64,000 bases of DNA. Source: Methylocaldum sp002005105. GTDB taxonomy: Bacteria; Pseudomonadota; Gammaproteobacteria; Methylococcales; Methylococcaceae. Of this stretch, positions 16,746 through 26,076 are shown in pieces (positions within the stretch are counted from its first letter, which is position 1; every line of letters begins with the position of its first letter). The stretch is from assembly GCF_051027545.1 (NCBI RefSeq), contig NZ_CP194902.1, positions 5,022,001 to 5,086,000 on the forward strand, read 5' to 3'. The position numbers and the translations under genes were made by a program. The notes below the pieces were generated by a model that worked only from the letters and a program-made list of their open reading frames with translations, searched no databases and was not told the DNA's origin.

Positions 16746-17312
16746 TCAATGCCAGCCGCCGTAGCGTTTTGTCGGATCGCCGCGGAAGCCGGAGGTGGTC
16801 TTGTCCTCCTCGGGAACGGTACTGCTCATCATCGCGGCCGCCATCAGGTTTTTCCGGGTATAGCCGCCCAGCGACTTGGCTTTTTCGGCGATGGCCGTGG
16901 TCTTGGGATTGATGTTGTATTGGCTCTCGAACGAATCCACGATGGCTACTATGAGCGGCTCCGATCCTTCACGATACGCTTTCAGCAGGATCGGCAATGC
17001 GGTGCCGGCCGGAATGACGATGGAAAAGCGGTTGCTGCCTTCCAAGGATGTTTCCGCAATGGTGTTGCCTTTTTCGTCGGTGGCCACCACTTTTCCTTGG
17101 ATGACGGGTTCCTTCTCGTCGTTTACCGTACCTCGCAGGGTCTGCTCTTTTTCGAATTTCTGCTCTTCCTGGAATTTTTGCGGCAGCCCCTGGAACATTT
17201 CAGCGGGTTTGTCCGACTCCCCGCATCCCGCTAGGAACACCGCCCCCGCAAGCACAATTGACGCGGTTTTGGGAAGTCTCTTCATCTTTGAAACCAGTTC
17301 ATGCACAGCCAT
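16746..17312 (-). CDS. Small lipoprotein of unknown function
   Basis: 188 aa from the ATG at 17312, which has GAGG six bases upstream. An alternative ATG at 17285 gives a shorter signal peptide but has no good site. The signal segment TASIVLAGAVFLAGC ends in a lipobox (LAGC), so the mature protein is predicted to be acylated. The mature part contains a charged helix (QKFQEEQKFEKEQ) and a carboxypeptidase-regulatory-like beta fold (TLRGTVNDEKEPVIQGKVVA). The C-terminus is Gly/Trp-rich. It stands alone between gene-free intervals. Confidence 0.65.
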   Translation of the reverse strand: MAVHELVSKMKRLPKTASIVLAGAVFLAGCGESDKPAEMFQGLPQKFQEEQKFEKEQTLRGTVNDEKEPVIQGKVVATDEKGNTIAETSLEGSNRFSIVIPAGTALPILLKAYREGSEPLIVAIVDSFESQYNINPKTTAIAEKAKSLGGYTRKNLMAAAMMSSTVPEEDKTTSGFRGDPTKRYGGWH

Positions 17313-17841
17313 GGAAACCTCGGATCTTGCATGTGAATGAATAGAGCTATTGCTCGGACAGCTCAATCGGAATGGCATCTTTCAACCATTCTCTAGTTTT
17401 CTCTCATTAATCAAACGGTTGCGTGACTCGTCCGACGACATGAATCGGCATTAGATTCAGAGGCCATAGCATACACCAGAATCCATAGCAAACGAGTCAG
17501 GAATTCATTCGCCTGCCCGGCTGAGTACGTCTTGGCGTCTTTGGAATCCCCGTCTTCGCAAAAGAGTCCACCCAGTCTCCCACCTGGTTTTCCGTTTAGC
17601 ACATTACGCTAAAGCCAATGCGTCCTATACGAATCGTCGCAGGCGCTGGATAGTGCTCCCTATCCGGCGACTCATTGTTTCCGAAAATGATTCGATACGG
17701 CTGCAGGCCTTGAAATTGCGGTGTTCGAGCCTCTGCACGGTGAATCCCGCGAAAGTTTCCGGCGCGCCTTCCTGTTTCCAAGAATCTGGGCAATGGCGAA
17801 AATGGAAAATATCAATACTTGCTCTTTGGAGGTCCCTGAGC
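17313..17841. other. Gene-free interval
   Basis: No credible gene. A GCACATTACGCTAAAGCCAA sequence near 17598 resembles part of the palindromic unit at 5369-5400, so a REP fragment is likely here. Confidence 0.3.
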
Positions 17842-18507
17842 ATGGACATCATTCTAGACGGGCCGAGTCAACCGCCGCTTTCCTGCGGAAAACCCAAGTA
17901 CCTCGTGATCCTGCTGCATGGTGCGGCATCGAATGGCGATGAGATCATCGAACTGGCGCTTGATTGGGCTCCCACCTTGAACAAAGCGGAATTCCTGGCG
18001 CCCAACGCACCCTGGCTTAGCGATGGGGAAAGCAATCGGCGCCAGTGGACTTGCCCGACCGACAACGCTCAACACTCGGGCGCTGGGCTGGACGAAGCCG
18101 CTGAACGTCTTCAGGTGTTTCTCGATGCTGTCCTCGCCAAACGGCGGCTGGAAGACAGCCAGCTCGCGTTGGTCGGTTTTGCCCAAGGCGCGGCTCTCGC
18201 GCTTCGCGCCGGCCTGATGCGGGCCAAGCCGCCGGGCGCGATCGTCGCTGTCGCCGGCGGCATCGATGAAGACCCTATCGAGCGCAATATGATTCGATCC
18301 AGTCCGCCGGTGTTATTAGTTGAGGCGGATGTGGAGGCCGGCACCGGCGCGGTGGGCTTGGATCAGGCCCAGCACCAATTGGCCAAGTGGGGAATCTCTA
18401 TACAAAGGTTGGTTAAACCCGGTAGTTATCATGGTCTTGACGATGACGGGGTGAGCATCATTGCCGATTACCTTCACCGAGCCTTGGTCAAGCCTAGCGC
18501 CGACTAG
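17842..18507 (+). CDS. Phospholipase/carboxylesterase-fold protein lacking the catalytic serine
   Basis: 221 aa. The start at 17842 follows GGAGG with about 10-base spacing. The alpha/beta-hydrolase framework of the PF02230 family is clear: YLVILLHGAASNGDEI (oxyanion loop), FLAPNAPW and LVGFAQGAALALRAGL. The nucleophile elbow should read GFSQG, but residue 114 is Ala, and no other Ser occupies the elbow. The usual HGxxD acid motif is replaced by LLVEADVEAG. His survives in GSYHGL. Hydrolase activity by the standard mechanism is therefore unlikely; a binding or regulatory role is possible. Confidence 0.75.
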   Translation: MDIILDGPSQPPLSCGKPKYLVILLHGAASNGDEIIELALDWAPTLNKAEFLAPNAPWLSDGESNRRQWTCPTDNAQHSGAGLDEAAERLQVFLDAVLAKRRLEDSQLALVGFAQGAALALRAGLMRAKPPGAIVAVAGGIDEDPIERNMIRSSPPVLLVEADVEAGTGAVGLDQAQHQLAKWGISIQRLVKPGSYHGLDDDGVSIIADYLHRALVKPSAD

Positions 18508-18728
18508 GCGCATATATCGATCTGCTCTTGGGATGGTAGCTCAAAAGATCTCGCGCCTCGGACTCCATGCGACTCGGCCTGCTAACAATGCAGATGGTAA
18601 GCCCAAGGAGCCCCGAACCCATGACAGCCGAGAACCGGTAAGCGCATGGGCCACCTCACTGCTTGTGTACTGGTGCGACGTAGCACGGGCATTCACTTTT
18701 GATTAATCGAAAAGCCAGGAGATTCAAC

Positions 18729-19151
18729 GTGTCGCAATCGCAATCCGTAATCCTTAACCGCTCCGACGTGCCCACGCGCGAAGCGCTTCAGGAGGCCATC
18801 AATGGGCTCAAGTTCAAGCTCTCCGTCGATGAGTCCTACGCTCCGTTCGAAAGCTCTGGCTATTTGCCCTGTACTATCAATGGCGAAGACAGTGGAGTCA
18901 ATATCCGTTTCGATGCTTTGGAGCCTTATCTGGCCCGATTCCCCAACCTGCAGGCGCAGGCCGGCCAGCGCGACACCCTAATCACCTTGCGCTCGGAAGG
19001 CGATCCCCGTGAGGACGTGTGCGTGCTGATGATCGCAGCCGCCTTGGCGCAGAACTTTGATGCCATCGTCCATAGTCCGAAGAAGGATGTACTATCCCCT
19101 GCGGAGAAGCTTATCAGTCAGGCGCGCAGCCAGTTCGCCGATCTCGATTAG
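18729..19151 (+). CDS. Conserved hypothetical protein
   Basis: 140 aa from the GTG at 18729, preceded by a strong AGGAGA site. The ATG at 18699 lacks one. MSQSQSVILNRSDVPTREAL leads into an alpha/beta globular protein with no signal, membrane segment or recognised motif (GYLPCTINGEDSGVNI, LITLRSEGDPREDVCVLM). I do not recognise the family. It may be a small immunity- or housekeeping-type protein; there is no informative context. Confidence 0.6.
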   Translation: MSQSQSVILNRSDVPTREALQEAINGLKFKLSVDESYAPFESSGYLPCTINGEDSGVNIRFDALEPYLARFPNLQAQAGQRDTLITLRSEGDPREDVCVLMIAAALAQNFDAIVHSPKKDVLSPAEKLISQARSQFADLD

Positions 19152-19379
19152 TCGAGTCGGCCTTCAAACCTGGTAACGGAACCTGCCGGCGGCTCACGAC
19201 CAGAGGCGCCCATCGATCATGACGTGCGCCTTCGCGCCGGCTGAACTTCGATATCGACGGTGTAGAAAACACTAAACTCGAAAAGCCACGGCATGAAAAA
19301 TCGGTCGATAGCGGACTTAATTTGGCGTGAAAATGAGACTTTTCCACAGCTTCGTCAGGCATTCACAGGAGAGGCGGCA

Positions 19380-19850
19380 TTGAATCTGAGAATCGCAACA
19401 GACGAGGACATCTCTCAGCTGTCTCGTCTCCTTGAGATCCTGTTCGCGCAAGAAGAAGAATTCACGCCCAACGTCGCGCTGCAGGAGGCCGGTTTAAGAA
19501 CGATCATCTCAAACCCTCAGGTTGGAGAGATCATGCTTGCAGAAGCGGACGGCAAGATCATTGGGATGGTGAGTCTCCTCTATACCGTCTCAACGGCGCT
19601 CGGAGCTCGGGCGGCGATCTTGGAGGACATGGTCGTTGATCCCATCAAGAGAGGCGACGGGGTTGGCAGCAAGCTGCTTGAGTATGCGTTGCAGATTTCC
19701 CGCGAACGAGGATGTGCACGAATCACGCTCCTAACGGACGCCGGCAATCTTGGCGCTCAAAGATTCTACGAGCGGTTCGGCTTTACCAAATCGACGATGA
19801 TCCCCTTGCGGCGCTCGCAACAATGCGATTGGCTGAAGTCCAAACCATGA
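19380..19850 (+). CDS. GNAT-family N-acetyltransferase
   Basis: 156 aa from a TTG at 19380, chosen because AGGAGAGG lies just upstream and the domain starts at once (LNLRIATDEDISQLSRLLE). An in-frame ATG at 19293 would add 29 residues without a ribosome site. The acetyl-CoA-binding segment VDPIKRGDGVGSKLLEYAL (Q/RxxGxG/A type) and the terminal GAQRFYERFGF are characteristic. The substrate is unknown. Its stop overlaps the methyltransferase start as ATGA, so the two are translationally coupled. Confidence 0.85.
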   Translation: MNLRIATDEDISQLSRLLEILFAQEEEFTPNVALQEAGLRTIISNPQVGEIMLAEADGKIIGMVSLLYTVSTALGARAAILEDMVVDPIKRGDGVGSKLLEYALQISRERGCARITLLTDAGNLGAQRFYERFGFTKSTMIPLRRSQQCDWLKSKP

Positions 19851-20449
19851 ATCGCGACGCTTACAACGCCATCGCCGAATCATGGGACCGAGCGCGCAAT
19901 GCCTTTTATGGCCGCGAGAAGGCGTACCTGGACACTTTTCTCCGCGATATGGCCGCGCGGTCCCCTATTTTGGACCTGGGCTGCGGCACTGGACGCCCGA
20001 TGGCCGAGTGCATTTTGAACCAGGGGCATAAGGTCACCGGTATCGATCAGGCAGTCGAGCTACTCGAGCGCGCCAGAACGCGCATGCCGTCAGGGACCTG
20101 GATCGAATCGACGATCGAGGGATTCGAGACCGACGATCGTTTCGCCGGCGTTGTCTGTTGGGACGCCCTCTTCCACATTCCGCGCGAGCGTCACCCGGCT
20201 ATCCTGGCCCGCATTGCCAAAATGCTTATCCCGAAAGGCCGACTGATGTTGACCGTGGGAGGATCGGAGCATCCGGCGTTCACGGATACGATGTTCGGCG
20301 AGACGTTCTTCTACGACTCGTTTCCTCCGGAGAAGGTAATGTCTATGCTCGGCGAGCTGGGTTTCAGGCCACTCGTCGCCGAGTTCATGAACGAACCAAG
20401 CTCCGGCCGGGACAAGGGCCGCTACGCTATCGTCGCACACATCGCTTAA
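19847..20449 (+). CDS. Class I SAM-dependent methyltransferase
   Basis: 200 aa. SAM-binding motif I PILDLGCGTGRPMAE (about residues 40-54), acidic post-I VTGIDQAVELLE and motif IV-like VVCWDALFHIPRERH are visible. The ATG at 19847 overlaps the acetyltransferase stop by 4 bases, suggesting coordinated action on one small-molecule or peptide substrate. The substrate is not predictable. Confidence 0.85.
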   Translation: MNRDAYNAIAESWDRARNAFYGREKAYLDTFLRDMAARSPILDLGCGTGRPMAECILNQGHKVTGIDQAVELLERARTRMPSGTWIESTIEGFETDDRFAGVVCWDALFHIPRERHPAILARIAKMLIPKGRLMLTVGGSEHPAFTDTMFGETFFYDSFPPEKVMSMLGELGFRPLVAEFMNEPSSGRDKGRYAIVAHIA

Positions 20450-20678
20450 CGTCTCGATACGGCTGCCGTTTCCGGTTTGCCCGGGAGTAGACGCCCATAC
20501 AAACGCGTCGAAAAACCCTCGACTCGAAAATTCAGCTTTTCGATCATCGACGAACCACAGACCCTAAGCTGTTCAAACCTTGGGGGATTCTAAGCCCGTT
20601 AGGGCGGCAAATTAATGATTGATTTAAAGGATTTACCCGATCGATGGCGCCCACTTTTTCGAGCCTGACTCATACTCA

Positions 20679-21905
20679 TCAGGGGCAGGAAGCAGGGACT
20701 GTGTTACTCCAAAAACGATTAGTGAGATCGTTCGGATCCGGCCGGCCATCGTTTGCCGAAAAATTGATTATGATGCCGGAAAGACAAGGGATAGGGAGAT
20801 CAGCGGCAATTTCCCCATCGGCATTGGCCGTCGTCGTCCAATAATACTCGGAGATTTCGTCTTGGCCGATGCGCACCCCGCGGATAGTCGTCTGTGTATT
20901 GGGGAGGAAGCCCGAGCCCGTTACGTGGAAGGCCGTTTCCAGGCCGGCTCCGGTGGTCGAGACGCCGAGGTTGGGCTCCGGTTGGGACGGCGGCGGCGGA
21001 GATGGTGACTGCGGCGGTGGCGGTGGAGGTGGGGCCGCGGGAGGAGGCGCTTCGGAGGGTTGCCAAGCCCATAACGTGCCGTCGGCCTTTACGGCCCAAT
21101 GATCAAGATACCTTCCAGCGGAGATGCTGCTAAACCCTTCCCCTGGGATCTTTTGATAACCGATTCCATCGGTTGTAAACCAGACAGTCCCATCGGCAGC
21201 GACGAGCCAGGCTGTGCCATCATGGCTGACCGAGACATCTTCCCATTGCATTTCGCTGCCGATTCCCTCGGCAGGAAACCAGGCTTCATCGGGCGTCCCC
21301 ACGTTGCCGCGCCACCAAAGAGCACCGTAGTTCGCTATACCCCACATTTGACTACGGTTGTTGCCGGCGAGTCGCTTAAAGCCGATCAAGGCACTTCGGT
21401 CCTCGAAATCGATACCGTTCCTCGTCATCCAGACAGACCCATCGGCGCGCGCGACCCATACGGTTCCATTAAACACCGTGACGTCCACCAATGGCCCGGC
21501 CAAGTTCTGCGGTACCTGCTTCCACGTTTCATCATTGCGCCGATGCCACAAAAAGCCGCTAGAAGTGATGCACCATACCGTGCCGTCGTACGCCACATCC
21601 ACGCGTGCAAGTCCGCCGGGGCTTGCGACTTGACCGGCGATTCGGGGGGGCCAGGGGCCGCCGCCATGCCGCCAGAGGGTTCCGTCCTTGGCGATGAGCC
21701 AGACATCTGTTGCACCTGTATCCAGTTGCTTGGCGACGTCGCGCAGCTGAGGAAAAGAAACTTGCCCTGACTGGGTGGTGTCGATCACGGACCTCGGATA
21801 CCAAACCCGTTCGTCAACTGCTCTTACGGTGCCGACGAGCACGGTCAGCACTAAAACGGCCAAGACACTGACAAGCTTGATTGTCCGCTTTGAAGGTGCT
21901 GGCAT
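20679..21905 (-). CDS. Membrane-anchored or secreted tectonin-like beta-propeller with Pro-rich linker
   Basis: 408 aa. N-terminal hydrophobic segment (LVSVLAVLVLTVLVGTVRA) is a signal peptide or anchor. At least five repeats of the form DVWLIAKDGTLWRH, TVWCITSSGFLWH, TVWVARADGSVWM, TAWLVAADGTVWF and DHWAVKADGTLWAW mark a tectonin/TECPR-type propeller, a fold often used for surface or lectin-like binding. A run of Pro/Ser (about residues 288-312) links it to a C-terminal Ig-like domain (GLETAFHVTGSGFLPNTQTT). A cell-surface or adhesive role is inferred. Confidence 0.7.
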   Translation of the reverse strand: MPAPSKRTIKLVSVLAVLVLTVLVGTVRAVDERVWYPRSVIDTTQSGQVSFPQLRDVAKQLDTGATDVWLIAKDGTLWRHGGGPWPPRIAGQVASPGGLARVDVAYDGTVWCITSSGFLWHRRNDETWKQVPQNLAGPLVDVTVFNGTVWVARADGSVWMTRNGIDFEDRSALIGFKRLAGNNRSQMWGIANYGALWWRGNVGTPDEAWFPAEGIGSEMQWEDVSVSHDGTAWLVAADGTVWFTTDGIGYQKIPGEGFSSISAGRYLDHWAVKADGTLWAWQPSEAPPPAAPPPPPPPQSPSPPPPSQPEPNLGVSTTGAGLETAFHVTGSGFLPNTQTTIRGVRIGQDEISEYYWTTTANADGEIAADLPIPCLSGIIINFSANDGRPDPNDLTNRFWSNTVPASCP

Positions 21906-22046
21906 ATCCGTGCCTCGCTGTGCAGTTCCCGTGTTTATCGTGACGGGGCTCTAGTGGTAAGGACGGGGTTTGGGTTCGATCATACTTCCCTATGACCGGC
22001 CTCCCGAAAAAAGTTCATAAGAGGCTCTATTTACGGGAGTTGATCG

Positions 22047-22466
22047 ATGACGGTTCAGACGTACGATCTTGTTTATCCGATGCTAGCACTGTTCTGCTGG
22101 ACGTTTCTGATCATGCTCAGGAATGTACAGGTCAGAGTCCGGGCGGTTTTGAAGGGAGAGCTTACAAACGAATACTTCGAACTCTTCTGCGGCCCCGAAC
22201 CTCCGGAAGAGGTATTGAAGACCGGGAACAATCTGAGAAATCTCTCAGAGTTTCCACCCTTGTTCTATGTCGCCGCCCTCGCAATTATGGTAACAGCGCG
22301 TACAGACGCTGTTTTCATTGCTCTCGCGTGGAGCTACGTAGCATTAAGGATCGGGCACAGCATGGTGCACCTGACGTTCAACAAAGTTCCCGTCCGCTTC
22401 TTTTTATTCATCCTGAGCAATGCCGTTCTGCTCGTAATATGGATACGGCTCGGTGTTCTGGTGTGA
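22047..22466 (+). CDS. MAPEG-family membrane protein
   Basis: 139 aa with four predicted membrane helices and Shine-Dalgarno GGGAG upstream. TGNNLRNLSEFPPLFYVAAL and WSYVALRIGHSMVHLTFNKV match the MAPEG (eicosanoid/glutathione metabolism) superfamily signature. The bacterial members have mostly unknown substrates. Confidence 0.85.
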   Translation: MTVQTYDLVYPMLALFCWTFLIMLRNVQVRVRAVLKGELTNEYFELFCGPEPPEEVLKTGNNLRNLSEFPPLFYVAALAIMVTARTDAVFIALAWSYVALRIGHSMVHLTFNKVPVRFFLFILSNAVLLVIWIRLGVLV

Positions 22467-22528
22467 AAAGGAACGAAGTCCCAATCGGAAAACGGCAGAG
22501 CGTCCATGCGTCAAACACGACACTGAAA

Positions 22529-23527
22529 CTAGTGCGGATTCGCCTCAACCGCCTGTGCCACAAACTCGCCGAAGGCCCGACTGCCGTCACCGGTGGGAAT
22601 GGTTTTTTCCAGTTGCAAGGTGTCCGCATTGATCACGGAAACGGAGTTGCTGAACCAATTGGCGACATAGATATGCTTGCCGTCGGGATGGGCGGCTATG
22701 CCTTCGGGGTATTCGCCCACCTTGATCGTGGCGATGACTTCGCCCCGGTCGGCCGCGATGACCGATACGGTGTTGTCGTATTGGTTCGTCACGAACAGAC
22801 GACTACCGCCGGCGCCCAAAGCCACCGCATAGGGTCTGTCGCCGACCGGAATGGTTTTCAGTAGCGCCATGCTCTCCGCATCGACCACGGAGACGTCGTT
22901 GCTTTCCACGTTGGCGACGTACAGACGGCTGGCTCTTGAGTCCAGTGTGACGCCGAAGGGGTGCTTGCCGACGGTGACCGTTTTCTTGACTTCCAGCTCG
23001 GCGGCATCGATGAGCGAAACCGTGTCGTCGTCCCGGTTCGACACGTAAATTTTCGCTCCGTCCGGACTCACAGCGACACCGGAAGGAGAATGCCCAACCG
23101 GAATTCGCTTCAGTACTTTCGAGCTATCGAGATCGACCACGGAAAGATAGTGTCCGTACCAATCCGCCACATAGGCCCTCGTCCCGGCCGGATCGACCGC
23201 AATGCCCAACGGTCCCTCGCCCATGGGCAAGGTGGCGATCACGTTTTGGGTGCGTCCATCCAGAACCGTAACGTCTTTACTGCCGGGGTTGGTGACGCAA
23301 ATCCTGGCGCCGTTTCGGCTGACGGCGACGCCGGCCGGCTCCGACCCGACTTTGACAGCCTTGACGACGGTTCCGCTCGCCGTATCGATCACGGATACGC
23401 TGTTGTCCTTTTGGTTAGTGACATAAGCATAGGGTTCGGCGGAAACGTCACCGACCGAGGAAAACAGGAGAGCGGTGGCGTACGCCACCGCTTTCGCCCG
23501 ATTTACCGAATCGTAAACGCCAAACAT
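22529..23527 (-). CDS. YVTN-family beta-propeller protein
   Basis: 332 aa from the ATG at 23527 with GAGAAG upstream, 5 bases after the stop of the MxaD-like gene. A signal segment (AVAYATALLFSSVGDVSAEP) is followed by about seven YVTN blades (PYAYVTNQKDNSVSVIDT, ARICVTNPGSKDVTVLDG, TRAYVADWYGHYLSVVDL and so on). Such propellers accompany PQQ-dependent alcohol oxidation in several methylotrophs, and the MxaD-like neighbour fits that. The direct role is unknown. Confidence 0.85.
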   Translation of the reverse strand: MFGVYDSVNRAKAVAYATALLFSSVGDVSAEPYAYVTNQKDNSVSVIDTASGTVVKAVKVGSEPAGVAVSRNGARICVTNPGSKDVTVLDGRTQNVIATLPMGEGPLGIAVDPAGTRAYVADWYGHYLSVVDLDSSKVLKRIPVGHSPSGVAVSPDGAKIYVSNRDDDTVSLIDAAELEVKKTVTVGKHPFGVTLDSRASRLYVANVESNDVSVVDAESMALLKTIPVGDRPYAVALGAGGSRLFVTNQYDNTVSVIAADRGEVIATIKVGEYPEGIAAHPDGKHIYVANWFSNSVSVINADTLQLEKTIPTGDGSRAFGEFVAQAVEANPH

Positions 23528-23531
23528 GTCG

Positions 23532-24065
23532 TTATTTCTTCTCGGCAACGGCTTTCAGATTCGCCAATCCTTCCTTGTATAGTTCGGTAACCGCTTTGAG
23601 GGCGGCTTCATCGCTCTGCTCCGGCGGAGGATTGTTATTCATGAAGCTGCGATAAAAGGCGCCGTTCCATTCCACCTTGGAACCACCGGCCGGGTTCGGT
23701 TCGACTTTGATATTCGACGAATAATTGGCTACCGGCAGATCCTTGGGATCGACTTCGGTGATCTTGTATTGCATGGTCATTTTGGAGGCATCGTAGCTCT
23801 TGAGTTCTTCCTTGATCACGCCGCCGCTTTTCAGCTTGAGTTCCCGCGTCGCGCCTTTCTCGGTACCGCCTTGCGCCGTGGTGCTTTCAACCGGCGGCAA
23901 CCATTTCTGCGGATTCGCCCAGTCGCCGACAAGGGCCCAAACCGCGTCCGGCGTGGCGTTGATGTCGACTGTTTCGGTAACCTTCTGACGGCTCGGACCG
24001 TGGGCATTCGCAAACCCCGCCCACAGCAACGACAGGACGGCGACTAATGACAAGAGCTTTTTCAT
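23532..24065 (-). CDS. MxaD-like SRPBCC-domain periplasmic protein
   Basis: 177 aa from the ATG at 24065, with Shine-Dalgarno CAGGAGA. Signal peptide ends FANAHG. The mature SRPBCC fold (VTETVDINATPDAVWALVGD, GATRELKLKSGGVIKEEL, VEWNGAFYRSFMNNNPPPEQ) closely follows MxaD of methylotrophs, which is reported to assist electron transfer from methanol dehydrogenase to cytochrome cL. No mxaF or xoxF is in the window, so a link to a specific dehydrogenase is inferred. Cotranscribed with the YVTN propeller. Confidence 0.75.
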   Translation of the reverse strand: MKKLLSLVAVLSLLWAGFANAHGPSRQKVTETVDINATPDAVWALVGDWANPQKWLPPVESTTAQGGTEKGATRELKLKSGGVIKEELKSYDASKMTMQYKITEVDPKDLPVANYSSNIKVEPNPAGGSKVEWNGAFYRSFMNNNPPPEQSDEAALKAVTELYKEGLANLKAVAEKK

Positions 24066-24122
24066 TATTTTCTCCTGGTGTGAACGAACAAAGCCGAAAG
24101 TATAAGGCAAATTGCTTATGGG

Positions 24123-25562
24123 TTAGGAGATAATTTCCTGAGCGTAACGCCGCAGACTCGCGAGGATTTCCAGATCCTTGGCGGATAAGCCGGGAGATGT
24201 TTCCAGCGCATCGATTCTTGCTTGATATTCGCTCAGAACTATACTTCCGCCACATCCCTGAACCGTCAAGCGCCGGATGCGATACGCTTCCCAGCGGGCG
24301 GCTTCTTCCGCCGACAAAGTCTCGGAAAAGTTTCGAGCACGATAGCGGAAAACCAGCTCCGGCAGACGTGCATCCTTAAATGTTGGTTGCGCGCGGCTTA
24401 ATTCATCCGGAGACAAACCGCGTAGCCATTTTAGAGTCGCGCGATCGGCATCGCCGATGAATCCGTCATACAGCATGAGATCGGGATCATCCATAACCAT
24501 CTCGACACCGTTGAATTCCATCACTTCCTGGATCTTCTTCGCCAAGGTCCATTCCCGCTTGAGTAAATCGAGGTGGCGGTTACAGCGAGAAAGGTCGATT
24601 TGCAGCCGTTCCGCATCTCCGGGACGCAGAGCCGATAACGGCGCGATAACGGGGCATTTGTTCACGTGGACCGTTTTCAGCGGAACACGCTCGACGCCGG
24701 GCGGCAGTTTCGCAACCGGAGTGAACAGGCGTTCCCGAAGCTCTTCAGCACTCAGGGTGACGAGTGGCGTGGGATCGACGGAAAGATCGTAAACAACTAT
24801 CCCGTTCGGATTTCGCGGATGCTTGACGAGCGCAACCACGACGGCAATACAGTGCCGCTCTGCGGCGAATTTTTCCGAAACGTGCAAGACCGGCTGCATT
24901 GCGCCGAACCGCAGCAATTCGAAGGCCTCTCTCTTCCCGCGATTAGAAAAAACGAAATTGAAAAGCTTGGGCTGGCGCTCGCGAACCAAACGCGCTATGG
25001 CGATGGTCGCCCAGACGTCGGCCAAGGCGTCGTGCGCATTCTCGTGTTGTATTCCGTTAGCGACCGTCAGCGCGTCCAATCGTAGGCTCGGCCTGCCGGA
25101 ATCGTCCGTGGGCCATTCGATGCCCTCGGGCCGGAGCGCCCGAGTCAGTCGCAGCATGTCGATGATGTCCCATCGGGAATTGCCGTTGCGCCATTCCCGT
25201 TCATACGGATCGAACAGGTTGCGGTAAAGACAGTTTCGGGTGACTTCGTCGTCGAACCGAATATTGTTATAGCCGGCTACGCAGGTTCCCGGCACCAAGA
25301 ACTGATCATGAATCCTGGCGATAAATTCCGCTTCCGTGACGCCCCGCTCCGCAGCCAACTGAGGCGTTATGCCGGTAATCAGACAAGCTTCGGGTACCGG
25401 CAATACATCACGCGCGGGCTTGCAGAACAGCGTTACGGGTTCGCCGATCGGATTGAGTTCCAGATCGGTTCGAATGCCTCCGAACTGCGCAGGACGGTCG
25501 CGCCTGGGATCGGTCCCGAAGGTTTCGTAATCGTACCAATATAAGGAAGAGCAGGCGGACAT
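24123..25562 (-). CDS. sbcB: Exodeoxyribonuclease I
   Basis: 479 aa. Processive 3'-5' single-strand DNA exonuclease used in mismatch repair and recombination. DEDDh catalytic motifs: LYWYDYETFGTDPRRDRPAQ (Asp and Glu near residues 11-13), the ExoII segment VAGYNNIRFDDEVTR and the ExoIII segment HENAHDALADVWATI. The C-terminal SH3-like and helical regions characteristic of ExoI follow. Full length for the family. Confidence 0.93.
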   Translation of the reverse strand: MSACSSLYWYDYETFGTDPRRDRPAQFGGIRTDLELNPIGEPVTLFCKPARDVLPVPEACLITGITPQLAAERGVTEAEFIARIHDQFLVPGTCVAGYNNIRFDDEVTRNCLYRNLFDPYEREWRNGNSRWDIIDMLRLTRALRPEGIEWPTDDSGRPSLRLDALTVANGIQHENAHDALADVWATIAIARLVRERQPKLFNFVFSNRGKREAFELLRFGAMQPVLHVSEKFAAERHCIAVVVALVKHPRNPNGIVVYDLSVDPTPLVTLSAEELRERLFTPVAKLPPGVERVPLKTVHVNKCPVIAPLSALRPGDAERLQIDLSRCNRHLDLLKREWTLAKKIQEVMEFNGVEMVMDDPDLMLYDGFIGDADRATLKWLRGLSPDELSRAQPTFKDARLPELVFRYRARNFSETLSAEEAARWEAYRIRRLTVQGCGGSIVLSEYQARIDALETSPGLSAKDLEILASLRRYAQEIIS

Positions 25563-25715
25563 GTGCCGGAAGTACCTAGGGTTTACGTGTCCAAGCGAGG
25601 AACGTAAACCGCCACGGTACTGTCTTCATCCGGCACATGGGTTGTTTGCGGGAAAAAATCGTTAATGTATTAGCGCCTATCCGCTGGCGACTGTGGGAAT
25701 TAAAGCGCCTGTTGA

Positions 25716-25898
25716 TCAGGAGTTTTCGGCCATAGCTTCGAGCTTTCGCCGCTTCTCGCATTTCTGAACGCAAACGCATTCGCCGTTGTTTACGCCTCCA
25801 CAGGTGCCTTTGATGGCGCCTCGCCCGAACATGACGCCTATCGCCATAAAGAAGATAACGGCGGCTATCACCGCAAAAGTAATCAGAAACAGTGTCAT
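25716..25898 (-). CDS. nqrM: Na+-NQR maturation factor NqrM
   Basis: 60 aa, below usual gene-calling size. One membrane helix (FLITFAVIAAVIFFMAIGV) is followed by GRGAIKGTCGGVNNGECVCV and a further Cys (KCEKRR), giving the Cys-rich tail of NqrM. NqrM is needed for insertion of the Fe centre into the NqrD/NqrE pair. It lies downstream of nqrF, but behind a terminator hairpin, so its expression may partly depend on read-through. Confidence 0.85.
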   Translation of the reverse strand: MTLFLITFAVIAAVIFFMAIGVMFGRGAIKGTCGGVNNGECVCVQKCEKRRKLEAMAENS

Positions 25899-26011
25899 CG
25901 TTCGCCTCGACTAATCCAATACGGATGATCTTGAGGCACCCTTATGGCCGGTTGCGCCGGTGCCGAAAAGGACATGCCCCGAAAAATGGTCTCGACTTTA
26001 CTACGTTTTCC

Positions 26012-26052
26012 AAAAAAGAAAAGCGGGAGGCGCCCGAAAACCCCTCCCGCTT
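26012..26052 (-). terminator. Rho-independent terminator of the nqr operon
   Basis: On the minus strand AGCGGGAGG pairs with CCTCCCGCT around a short loop and is followed by CTTTTCTTTTTTGG. It is located 25-65 bases after the nqrF stop. Confidence 0.8.
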
Positions 26053-26076
26053 TCTCGGCCGGACGAACCGGGCGGA

